Counted from the first letter of the stretch, positions 1-5,675 are shown. The stretch: DNA of 9,034 bases from JAUVKT01 sp036350795 (GCA_036350795.1 JAZBNV010000044.1:1-9034); one strand, 5' to 3'. Notes: a model not told the origin generated them from the letters alone. Numbers and translations are program-made.

Positions 1-14
1 GGCTTTTCGAAGGG

Positions 15-87
15 TGGTGCCAGCTGGAATTGAACCAGCGACACCAGGATTTTCAGTCCTGTGCTCTACCAACTGAGCTATGGCACC
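15..87 (-). tRNA. tRNA-Phe (anticodon GAA)
   Basis: Read on the minus strand, the sequence folds as a complete cloverleaf. The acceptor arms GGTGCC (87-82) and GGCACC (21-16) pair perfectly and are followed by discriminator A (15). The D-arm reads GCTCAGTTGGTAGAGC. The anticodon arm is CAGGA-CTGAAAA-TCCTG, giving anticodon GAA and therefore phenylalanine. The T-arm is CGCTGG-TTCAATT-CCAGC. The gene is 73 nt without the CCA end. The genomic bases after the discriminator are CCC, so CCA is not fully encoded and must be added by nucleotidyltransferase. A strong promoter lies just upstream (102-132). The terminator, if there is one, lies left of the window. Confidence 0.97.
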
Positions 88-101
88 CTCTGTTCGGACT
101 G

Positions 102-132
102 CAAATATAAGTGGCAATTTCTTACCGGCAAA
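102..132 (-). promoter_or_regulatory. Bacteroidota-type promoter of tRNA-Phe
   Basis: On the minus strand TTTG (132-129) is followed after exactly 19 nt by TATATTTG (109-102). This matches the Bacteroidota housekeeping sigma consensus TTTG-N19-21-TAnnTTTG in every fixed position. The start of transcription would fall near 95-98, about ten bases ahead of the mature tRNA 5' end at 87, which suits a short precursor leader trimmed by RNase P. The match was read directly; promoter activity is inferred. Confidence 0.8.
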
Positions 133-214
133 GATTTAAATTAAAAAAAATTAAAAATTTACCCTGTTCTGCTTATATTAAAACTACAGGTCTTACAAAA
201 CCAGTAAGTTATGC

Positions 215-222
215 TATTTTTG
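215..222 (+). promoter_or_regulatory. Candidate -7 box (TATTTTTG) for the M16 protease operon
   Basis: TATTTTTG fits the Bacteroidota -7 consensus TAnnTTTG exactly. It has no good -33 box: the expected position, around 190-195, reads TCTT or similar. If it is used, transcription would begin near 228. The in-frame ATG at 211 would then lie upstream of the transcript, and the ATG at 235 (or 241) would be the true start with a very short leader. The 8-mer is AT-rich and could be a chance match. Confidence 0.35.
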
Positions 223-234
223 CATCCTGATATA

Positions 235-1461
235 ATGAATATGGAATATACCGAACACAGGCTTGAAAACGGGATACGGCTTATACATATGTGGGTACCC
301 AATATTGTTGCCCACTGCGGACTGATGATTAATGCCGGGTCGCGTGATGAGGAAGATGAACAACATGGCATGGCTCACTTTATTGAGCATATGTTTTTTA
401 AGGGAACAACAAAAAGAAAAGCTTACCATATATTGAGCAGGCTCGAGGACCGCGGAGGAGAACTTAACGCCTATACCACGAAGGAAGAAACAGTTATACA
501 TGCATCCTTCCTGAAAGAGGATTACTCTATCTCGCTCGAAGTAATAAGCGACATCGCGTTTAACTCAATCTTCCCGGAAAAAGAAATTAAGAAGGAAAAA
601 GAAGTAATACTCGAGGAAATCAACTCCTATAAAGACACTCCTTCAGAACTTATATTTGACGATTTCGAGGAACTTGTTTTCGAAGGAGATGCCCTGGGAA
701 GAAATATACTGGGATCGCAGGTCTCACTGAAAGCTTTCAGCAAAGAATCAATACAGGATTTTATCAGGGCTAATTACTACACCGACCAGATGGTAGTGTG
801 TTCGGTAGGGAATATATCTGAAAAGAGGATAATATACCTCTTTGAGAAATATTTTTCACATATAGAATCCAATACAGGAACAAGAAAAAGACTCAATAAA
901 AATGGATATAAACCCCGCTCCCGGAGCATCGATAAAGGAACATGGCAAAACCACTGCATTATAGGCAATATAGCTTATAATATACAGGATAACAGGAGAA
1001 TAGGGATGTATCTCCTGAATAATGTCCTTGGCGGACAGGGCCTGAACTCAAGGCTTAACCTCTCGCTGAGGGAAAAGAACGGTTTTGCATATAACGTGGA
1101 ATCATCATACCACCCCTATAACGATACAGGTATATTCCTGATCTATTTTGGTACCGAAGGCTATAACCTCGAAAGAAGCACAACAATAGCCCTTAAGGAG
1201 CTAAAACAACTTCGCGAAAAAGCTCTTGGCACAATACAGCTAAGCAAGGCAAAGCAGCAGATAAAAGGTAACCTGGCCAGGGCCTACGAAAACCATGAGA
1301 GCTATATGCTGAGCATGGCTAAAAGCCTGCTTGTGTATGAAAAAATTGATCCCCCCGAAGAGATCTACCGGAAAATTGATATGATTAGTTCAGGCGAACT
1401 CCTGGAGATAGCCGGAGATGTTTTTGACGAAAATAAGTTATCCAGGCTAATCTACAGGTAG
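235..1461 (+). CDS. M16B family zinc metallopeptidase (insulinase / mitochondrial processing peptidase-like)
   Basis: This is a 408-residue zinc protease of family M16, subfamily B, close to the usual single-module length of 400-420. The inverted zinc motif HFIEH is at residues 48-52: His48 and His52 bind zinc and Glu51 is the general base. The third ligand is probably Glu128, 76 residues after His52, the family spacing. A C-terminal LREKNGFAY segment (about 278-286) matches the Arg/Tyr pair that grips the substrate in the second domain, so both halves are present. No signal peptide is seen, so a cytoplasmic role in peptide or processing cleavage is likely; the substrate is unknown. The reading frame is open from ATG 211. 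ATG 235 is preferred because the product then starts close to the family N-terminus (MNMEYTEHRLENG) and because a possible promoter box overlaps 211. ATG 241 is equally possible. The stop codon overlaps the next gene's start by one base. Confidence 0.93.
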   Translation: MNMEYTEHRLENGIRLIHMWVPNIVAHCGLMINAGSRDEEDEQHGMAHFIEHMFFKGTTKRKAYHILSRLEDRGGELNAYTTKEETVIHASFLKEDYSISLEVISDIAFNSIFPEKEIKKEKEVILEEINSYKDTPSELIFDDFEELVFEGDALGRNILGSQVSLKAFSKESIQDFIRANYYTDQMVVCSVGNISEKRIIYLFEKYFSHIESNTGTRKRLNKNGYKPRSRSIDKGTWQNHCIIGNIAYNIQDNRRIGMYLLNNVLGGQGLNSRLNLSLREKNGFAYNVESSYHPYNDTGIFLIYFGTEGYNLERSTTIALKELKQLREKALGTIQLSKAKQQIKGNLARAYENHESYMLSMAKSLLVYEKIDPPEEIYRKIDMISSGELLEIAGDVFDENKLSRLIYR

Positions 1462-2090
1462 TGGAAGAAAGAATCAGTAAATATATCGAAGAGCACTCTT
1501 CTCCTGAAAGTGAGGTATTACATGAACTCTACAGGAAAACTTACACTTCGGCAGTAAACCCGAATATGATATCAGGTAATATCCAGGGACAGGTGCTTGG
1601 AATGCTGGTTTCAATGTCAGCACCTTCGAAGATACTTGAAATTGGCACATATACCGGCTATTCAGCAATTTCAATGGCACTGGAGATGAAACAGGGCTCA
1701 GTTCTTCACACCATTGAAAAAAATGATGAGCTTTACGAGCTTTCATGCAGCTTTTTTAAAAAAGCAGGTGTAAGCGACAAAATTATTATGCATACCGGCG
1801 ATGCCAGGGATATAATTCCCACACTTGACAAGGACTTCGACATGATATTTATAGATGGCGATAAAAGAGAATACCCCGAATACCTGGATCTTGTGCTGCC
1901 ACATATTAAGAAAGGGGGATTTATAATTGCAGATAATGTTCTCTGGGATGGTAAGGTATGCGATCTGAATACAAATGATCCGATGACACTGGGAATTCAG
2001 AAATTCAACAAGCTTGTAAAAGAAAATTCTTCGCTGCGCCAGGTTATACTTCCCTTAAGAGACGGCCTGATGCTTATCAGGAAATGTTGA
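1461..2090 (+). CDS. SAM-dependent class I O-methyltransferase (caffeoyl-CoA/catechol OMT-like)
   Basis: This 209-residue enzyme of the Methyltransf_3 family is the usual length for bacterial members. It should transfer a methyl group from S-adenosylmethionine to a hydroxyl of a small catechol-like substrate in a divalent-metal-dependent way. SAM motif I is ILEIGTYTGYS at residues 58-68, and Glu86 is placed to bind the SAM ribose. The metal and catalytic residues of the COMT/CCoAOMT group are present: Asp132 and Lys135 in IDGDK, and Asp158-Asn159 in IIADNVLWDG. The start is GTG at 1461, forced by the frame; its G is the last base of the upstream TAG stop (TAGTG). This suggests termination-reinitiation coupling with the M16 protease. 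The natural substrate cannot be told from sequence; catechols, flavonoid-like compounds or a modified metabolite are possible. The stop codon is inside the first unit of the 11-bp tandem repeat. Confidence 0.93.
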   Translation: MEERISKYIEEHSSPESEVLHELYRKTYTSAVNPNMISGNIQGQVLGMLVSMSAPSKILEIGTYTGYSAISMALEMKQGSVLHTIEKNDELYELSCSFFKKAGVSDKIIMHTGDARDIIPTLDKDFDMIFIDGDKREYPEYLDLVLPHIKKGGFIIADNVLWDGKVCDLNTNDPMTLGIQKFNKLVKENSSLRQVILPLRDGLMLIRKC

Positions 2091-2152
2091 GAATGGGTTG
2101 AGAATGGGTTGAGAATGGGTTGAGAATGGGTTGAGATTGGGTTGAGATTGGA
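2087..2152 (+). repeat. Six-copy 11-bp tandem repeat (TTGAGAATGGG) at the end of the O-methyltransferase gene
   Basis: Six contiguous 11-bp units were read by eye. Units 1-4 (2087-2130) are identical TTGAGAATGGG. Unit 5 (2131-2141) is TTGAGATTGGG and unit 6 (2142-2152) is TTGAGATTGGA. Unit 1 contains the TGA stop of the preceding gene, so gain or loss of units would not change the protein. Because 11 is not a multiple of 3, the TGA in each unit falls in a new frame and blocks readthrough in all three frames. The A-to-T change shared by the last two units points to growth by duplication. The array fills part of the gap between convergent genes. Any role (terminator, protein binding, slippage) is unknown. 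Confidence 0.95.
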
Positions 2153-2158
2153 TCTAAA

Positions 2159-2195
2159 CTCAGAATAAAACCAGAATTATCTCAGACTAAACCAG
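2159..2195 (+). repeat. Imperfect direct repeat CTCAGA..TAAACCAG
   Basis: CTCAGAATAAAACCAG (2159-2174) recurs as CTCAGACTAAACCAG (2181-2195), separated by AATTAT. The two copies differ by one substitution and one missing A. They sit directly after the 11-bp tandem repeat, and CTCAG is nearly the complement of that repeat's TTGAG. ATCTCA (2179-2184) is the exact complement of TGAGAT in the last two units, so weak stem-loops between the two repeat types are possible. No U-tract follows, so this is not a standard terminator. Confidence 0.6.
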
Positions 2196-2215
2196 CTATA
2201 CAAATATATGCCTGC

Positions 2216-2905
2216 CTACTTCTTATTGCGGTAAATACAGTTTTTCGAGTCGCATCTGCTGCACGAATAAGGCCTGTAGCGTGCTTCCCTGCCAAGGCCG
2301 ATAAGGCCGCTTACAGATTTTACCGGGTTCATTAGCGCCGATTCTGTAAGTTTTATTCCACAGTAATTATCAGGGATAAGACTAAAGAGCTTATGCTGCT
2401 CTGCCACGTCCCATCCACAATACCCGGGGCTAAATCTGTTGGTAATATTTAAGCCTTCAGCCCCGGCTTCACGAGCCAGGGTCTCCTGCATCAGATCAAC
2501 AGCAGCCTCCACAATTTCTGACCCTACTACATCAGTTATATAACCTTCGAGGAGGTCTCCCGAGGCCATCTGTTTTTTACTGCTAATCCCTATCTCAGGT
2601 CCTGCAGTGGCAAGAAAAAGGACCGCTCCACTGGCTCCCTTAAGCTGCGAGAGGATAATTTTCCTGGTATTGAAAATTATATTGCCAATTGCTACCGAAG
2701 CAGATTCAGTGTCAATAGTAAAATGCCTGTAAATATGGTATTCAGCTTTAACCGAGGCGAGAGACAGAGACTCCTTCAATGTACTTTCGATAATATCAAT
2801 AACACTGGCCGGTACATCTTCCGGTGTATATCCTATTGTCTTTACTATCTTAGCCGTGGTGAGTCCGAGCTCTTTTACATCATATTTAAAGGTCCTGCTT
2901 TCCAT
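2216..2905 (-). CDS. Standalone MetH-type cobalamin reactivation domain protein
   Basis: This 229-residue protein matches the C-terminal activation domain of B12-dependent methionine synthase (MetH) but is free-standing. In MetH this domain binds SAM and, with an electron donor, remethylates cob(II)alamin that has been oxidised out of the cycle. The SAM-binding RxxxGY motif is at 157-162 (RFSPGY). A second hallmark, LTESALMNPVKSVSG (186-200), resembles the LTESxxMxPxxxVSG segment of MetH. Central GPEIG (102-106) is also typical. The tail has three cysteines spaced CxxCx4C (215, 218, 223), and Cys163 and Cys182 add two more. Together they could bind a metal, but nothing proves this. It lies 22 bp after the corrinoid-protein gene on the same strand, so the two are almost certainly co-transcribed and the corrinoid protein is the likely client. 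It might also service a split MetH encoded elsewhere. Confidence 0.88.
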   Translation of the reverse strand: MESRTFKYDVKELGLTTAKIVKTIGYTPEDVPASVIDIIESTLKESLSLASVKAEYHIYRHFTIDTESASVAIGNIIFNTRKIILSQLKGASGAVLFLATAGPEIGISSKKQMASGDLLEGYITDVVGSEIVEAAVDLMQETLAREAGAEGLNITNRFSPGYCGWDVAEQHKLFSLIPDNYCGIKLTESALMNPVKSVSGLIGLGREARYRPYSCSRCDSKNCIYRNKK

Positions 2906-2927
2906 GTTTAAGGCCGGGAAAGAAGTC

Positions 2928-3593
2928 TCAGGTAAGCCGGCTAAGGTAGTTTACTGCTCCCTGGGGGTCGGGTGAATAAAAATCGGCTCCTATTTTATTG
3001 CAGAAATCTTCTGTTACCGGAGCTCCCCCGATAAGAATCTTAGTATCCGGGTATTTTTCTTTAATTGCTCTCACTGTATCTTCCATCTGGGTCATGGTGG
3101 TGGTAAGCAAGGCCGAAAGACCCACCAGGCAACCCGGGTTTTGATCAAGGGTTTCAATAAACTTCTCCTTCTTAACGTCAACCCCCAGGTCTATCACTTC
3201 CCAGCCGCCTCCTTCAATCATCATCGAAACCAGGTTCTTGCCAATATCATGCAGATCGCCTGAAACCGTACCTATACATAATGTCCCCTTACGCTTTGTT
3301 TCGCCCGACAGAAAATAGGGTTTAAGGTGTTTCATGGCAGCACTCATGGCCTTGGCCGACATAAGCATCTGCGGGACAAAAATTTCATTCCTGCTGAACC
3401 TGTTACCAACAATCGACATAGCCGGAATAAGTGCTTTCTCAAGAATATCACCAGGGCTGCTTCCTTCATCAAGCAGAAGCCCTGCAATTTCGTCTGCACC
3501 ATCAGCATCCTTCATGGCAGGAGGATATGGTGAATTCCTGTCAATTTTACCCAGCTCAACACACTTTGCCAGTTCCTGTAATTTAGCACTCAT
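2928..3593 (-). CDS. Corrinoid (cobalamin)-binding methyltransferase carrier protein, MtaC/MtbC type
   Basis: This 221-residue protein has the two-part layout of corrinoid carrier proteins. An N-terminal helical cap (about 30-95) includes IPAMSIVGNRF and FVPQMLMSAKAM. A C-terminal Rossmann-like B12-binding domain (about 103-221) follows. The signature DLHDIG is at 113-118, with His115 as the expected lower axial ligand to cobalt. The SxL motif is SAL at 160-162, and Gly189-Gly190 in IGGAP completes the nucleotide-tail site. Such proteins shuttle a methyl group between a substrate:corrinoid methyltransferase and a second methyltransferase acting on tetrahydrofolate or a thiol. The sequence around the His (GTVSGDLHDIGKN) looks more like methylotrophic or acetogenic carriers than like the matching part of MetH. 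Neither partner methyltransferase is in the window. The MetH-type reactivase follows at 22 bp. A hairpin at 3647-3673 separates it from the cold-shock gene upstream, so it probably starts its own transcript. Confidence 0.92.
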   Translation of the reverse strand: MSAKLQELAKCVELGKIDRNSPYPPAMKDADGADEIAGLLLDEGSSPGDILEKALIPAMSIVGNRFSRNEIFVPQMLMSAKAMSAAMKHLKPYFLSGETKRKGTLCIGTVSGDLHDIGKNLVSMMIEGGGWEVIDLGVDVKKEKFIETLDQNPGCLVGLSALLTTTMTQMEDTVRAIKEKYPDTKILIGGAPVTEDFCNKIGADFYSPDPQGAVNYLSRLT

Positions 3594-3646
3594 TCTATTA
3601 TTTTTAAAAAGTATAATCTGGCAATAAAAATAATATTTTTTCGGGA

Positions 3647-3673
3647 GGCTCCCTTCACTTTTCTGAGGGAGCC
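3647..3673 (-). terminator. GC-rich hairpin between cold-shock gene and corrinoid operon
   Basis: GGCTCCCT (3647-3654) and AGGGAGCC (3666-3673) are perfect inverted complements with an 11-nt loop, giving an 8-bp stem with six G:C pairs. On the minus strand it starts about 37 nt after the cold-shock stop codon and ends 53 nt before the corrinoid start. The bases after it on that strand run TCCCG, six A, then an AT-rich stretch, with no immediate U-tract. Termination is therefore plausible but not canonical. A leader structure of the corrinoid operon or an mRNA-stabilising 3' end are alternatives. Confidence 0.5.
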
Positions 3674-3710
3674 GGATTATTCAGGTTTAAATAATCTGTA
3701 TTTAACAGGG

Positions 3711-4166
3711 TCAGGCCTTCTCCAGCGATACATTTACAGCAGATAAGCCACGCTGACCTTTTTCAGTCTCGAAGGTAACCCTGTCGCCTTCTTTTATCTT
3801 ATCATTCAGCTCATTAATATGAACAAATATCCTGTCGCCGGTATCAGAATCAATTATAAAACCAAAACCTTTTGAACTGTTAAAATAACTAACCGAACCT
3901 GTTTTTACCTTATCCTTGCTTTTTCCCTCCGACCTTGGTACTCCTATTTCAACATTTTCGAGCTTAACACCCGAATCACCAATCTTTTTTTCCGGCGGCT
4001 CTGAAGTGATATTGCCAAATTCATCAACATAGGCAATCATATCATCAAACCCGGCTTTGGATGAGTTATCCTTCTTTGCCTGTCTCTTCTTTTCTTTCTC
4101 TTTACGTTTCTTGTCTTTCTTGTTTCTTACTTCCTTTTTGTTAAAAGATTCCTGAGATCCTCCCAT
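3711..4166 (-). CDS. Cold-shock-domain protein with Lys-rich N-terminal extension
   Basis: This 151-residue protein is an RNA- or single-stranded-DNA-binding protein. The cold-shock domain occupies about 88-150. RNP1 is KGFGFI (99-104) and RNP2 is IFVHI (113-117). The family ending GDRVTFETEKGQRGLSAVNV is intact. The first 33 residues are strongly basic (RKEKEKKRQAKK and similar) and probably add nucleic-acid affinity. A linker containing DDMIAYVDEFGNITSEPP (41-58) follows; this linker is characteristic of Bacteroidota members of the family. That makes it about twice the length of E. coli CspA (about 70 aa). It likely acts in the cytoplasm as an RNA chaperone. The start codon is 23 bp after the flavoprotein stop, so the two may share a transcript. 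The basic tract makes it an unlikely enzyme subunit, and the link to the neighbouring genes is probably only transcriptional. Confidence 0.93.
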   Translation of the reverse strand: MGGSQESFNKKEVRNKKDKKRKEKEKKRQAKKDNSSKAGFDDMIAYVDEFGNITSEPPEKKIGDSGVKLENVEIGVPRSEGKSKDKVKTGSVSYFNSSKGFGFIIDSDTGDRIFVHINELNDKIKEGDRVTFETEKGQRGLSAVNVSLEKA

Positions 4167-4189
4167 ATACTATAATTATTATTTAATAT

Positions 4190-5266
4190 TTATTTTACAA
4201 GAGCTGATTTCCGGTACTCCTCGATCAACTCTGAAAAAAGATTTTTAACAGTTGTTATTTTATTTATTCTCCCGGCATTTGAACCTGTAAATACAAATCC
4301 GTCTTTTAACTTTCCCTTATAAGCTGCCAGCAAAGCATTCGCGATACAATAAAGTGTAGTTTTGGGATTACACGACCTGATGCAATTATAATCGCATGAC
4401 TTAGGTCTTCTCTTCCCCTCAGCTGCTTCTTTAAGAAAAGCATTGTGTATAGCACGGCCCGGCATACCAACCGGACTTTTTATTATCTCTATATCATCCT
4501 CACTTGCTGCAATAAAGGCATTCTTAAATTCATCTGATGCATCGCATTCTTCTGTTGCAACAAACCGGGTTCCAAGCTGCACTGCAGTGGCTCCATGGTT
4601 CATTATTTTGTAAATATCGTCACCTGTATATAATCCGCCTGCCGCAATAACGGGTACATCCCTGTTATGTTCAATTTTAATCTGCCTCGTAACTTCCGAT
4701 ACTTCCTCGACAAGATGCTCAAGGGATTTTCCCTCATCATTGATATCCTCAGAACGAAAGCCAAGATGTCCTCCGGCTTTTGGCCCTTCAACAACAAAAG
4801 CATCAGGCAGGTAGTTATAATTCTGAATCCATTTTTTCCAGATTATTGTTGCTGCACGTGCAGACGAAACAATTGGAACCAGCCTTGTCTTAATTCCTTC
4901 ACCAAGATATTTGGGTAAATCGAGAGGCAGACCTGCACCTGAAAAAATTATATCTATTCCTTCCTCAATTGATGTCTTAACCATTTCAGAAAAATCGGTT
5001 AACACCGACATTATATTAACACCCAGAACACCTTTCGACATTTCACGTGCCCTGCGTATCTCGTAGCGAATTGCTTCAATATTACCCATCCTGTAGTTCA
5101 GGTTCCTTTTTTCACCTGTAAGCCCGACAGCCACAGTTGAAATAACTCCTACCCCACCCATATTAGCCACTGCAGAAGCGAGCCTGGACAATGATATCCC
5201 AACTCCCATTCCTCCCTGTATTATCGGCACCTTAATATTAAGGTCGCCTATCTGTATCGATTTCAT
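4190..5266 (-). CDS. Nitronate monooxygenase / FabK-like FMN flavoprotein with C-terminal Cys cluster
   Basis: This 358-residue TIM-barrel flavoprotein belongs to the NMO family (formerly 2-nitropropane dioxygenase), which also contains the enoyl-ACP reductase FabK. The N-terminus PIIQGGMGVGIS (14-25) is the family opening. GPKAGGHLGF (161-170) carries His167, equivalent to the catalytic histidine of nitronate monooxygenases. IAAGGLYTG (207-215) and VQLGTRFVATEEC (229-241) form the FMN phosphate site. After the barrel, a tail absent from classical FabK contains four cysteines at 291, 295, 299 and 307 (CX3CX3CX7C), followed by FTGSNAGRI. I recall similar tails in anaerobic members of the family, but their function is not established. 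The true substrate is unknown: nitronate oxidation needs oxygen, so an anaerobe may use it as a reductase. An upstream promoter box is at 5382-5389, and the cold-shock gene follows at 23 bp. Confidence 0.88.
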   Translation of the reverse strand: MKSIQIGDLNIKVPIIQGGMGVGISLSRLASAVANMGGVGVISTVAVGLTGEKRNLNYRMGNIEAIRYEIRRAREMSKGVLGVNIMSVLTDFSEMVKTSIEEGIDIIFSGAGLPLDLPKYLGEGIKTRLVPIVSSARAATIIWKKWIQNYNYLPDAFVVEGPKAGGHLGFRSEDINDEGKSLEHLVEEVSEVTRQIKIEHNRDVPVIAAGGLYTGDDIYKIMNHGATAVQLGTRFVATEECDASDEFKNAFIAASEDDIEIIKSPVGMPGRAIHNAFLKEAAEGKRRPKSCDYNCIRSCNPKTTLYCIANALLAAYKGKLKDGFVFTGSNAGRINKITTVKNLFSELIEEYRKSALVK

Positions 5267-5381
5267 GCAAAATATATCAAACTACCGTATTATATAAAAC
5301 GGCAGGGATTAATAATAGCTAATAATATATGAGTTAAGTAGTGCCCCCGGACTTACCAGATATTACTCGCGAAATTCATCG

Positions 5382-5389
5382 CAAAAGTA
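5382..5389 (-). promoter_or_regulatory. Candidate -7 box (TACTTTTG) upstream of the flavoprotein gene
   Basis: On the minus strand TACTTTTG (5389-5382) fits TAnnTTTG exactly. Transcription would start near 5376 and leave a leader of about 110 nt before the ATG at 5266. No good TTTG is seen at the -33 position, where the sequence is AATCTGC-like. Near the end of the leader an AT-rich CCGT...ACGG inverted repeat (about 5284-5301) could form a small hairpin. The rest of the 5267-5450 gap shows no gene or recognised riboswitch. Confidence 0.45.
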
Positions 5390-5450
5390 GACATAATATT
5401 TTGAAAATGAGCAGATTTTACTATTTAATAGCTTTGAGTGGTAAATAATG

Positions 5451-5660
5451 CTATTTCTCGGTCTTTGATTCTTCAATCTCGCCTGTTATTTCCTTAATCC
5501 TTATTGCGTTAAGTTCTCTTGAGACGGTTGTCAGATTCATCATTATAGTTTTATACTCAGGATAATTACTGTATTGATCCCTCATAGTATACATTATATT
5601 CAGAACCATTTTCTGAAGGTTTTCGCTTGTCTCAAATTGTTTCAGGTTTTCTGTTGTCAT
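5451..5660 (-). CDS. Small hypothetical protein (69 aa)
   Basis: I do not recognise this protein. It is short, soluble-looking and probably almost all helical. It has no cysteine, signal peptide or membrane segment. Hydrophobic residues in LQKMVLNIMYTM and YKTIMMNLTTVSRELNAI are spaced as in amphipathic helices, and the C-terminus is rich in Glu and Lys (EITGEIEESKTEK). It starts 15 bp after the stop of the GH116 gene on the same strand, so it is likely read from the same mRNA. Codon use resembles the neighbours and no longer frame competes, which supports a real gene. A small regulatory or adaptor role is possible but nothing shows it. A weak AATAGC/GCTATT inverted repeat (5427-5432 and 5450-5455) spans its stop codon but lacks a U-tract. 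Confidence 0.62.
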   Translation of the reverse strand: MTTENLKQFETSENLQKMVLNIMYTMRDQYSNYPEYKTIMMNLTTVSRELNAIRIKEITGEIEESKTEK

Positions 5661-5675
5661 CTTATAACTTGTTTA

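Noticed and set aside
1..132. tRNA-Phe as an integration site for a mobile element
   Set aside because: No copy of the tRNA 3' end, integrase gene or other element hallmark is seen in the window.
214..501. 95-codon minus-strand frame opposite the M16 protease
   Set aside because: It lies over the zinc-binding region of a clear protease gene on the other strand and has no family features.
2087..2152. CRISPR array
   Set aside because: The units are 11 bp and directly adjacent with no spacers, so this is a simple tandem repeat.
3334..3627. 97-codon plus-strand frame opposite the corrinoid gene
   Set aside because: It is antisense to the well-conserved cap domain and its translation is low-complexity Ser/Leu/Ile, typical of a shadow frame.
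3594..3710. Cobalamin riboswitch ahead of the corrinoid operon
   Set aside because: The gap is only 117 bp, shorter than the usual B12 aptamer, and no B12-box-like conserved core is visible.
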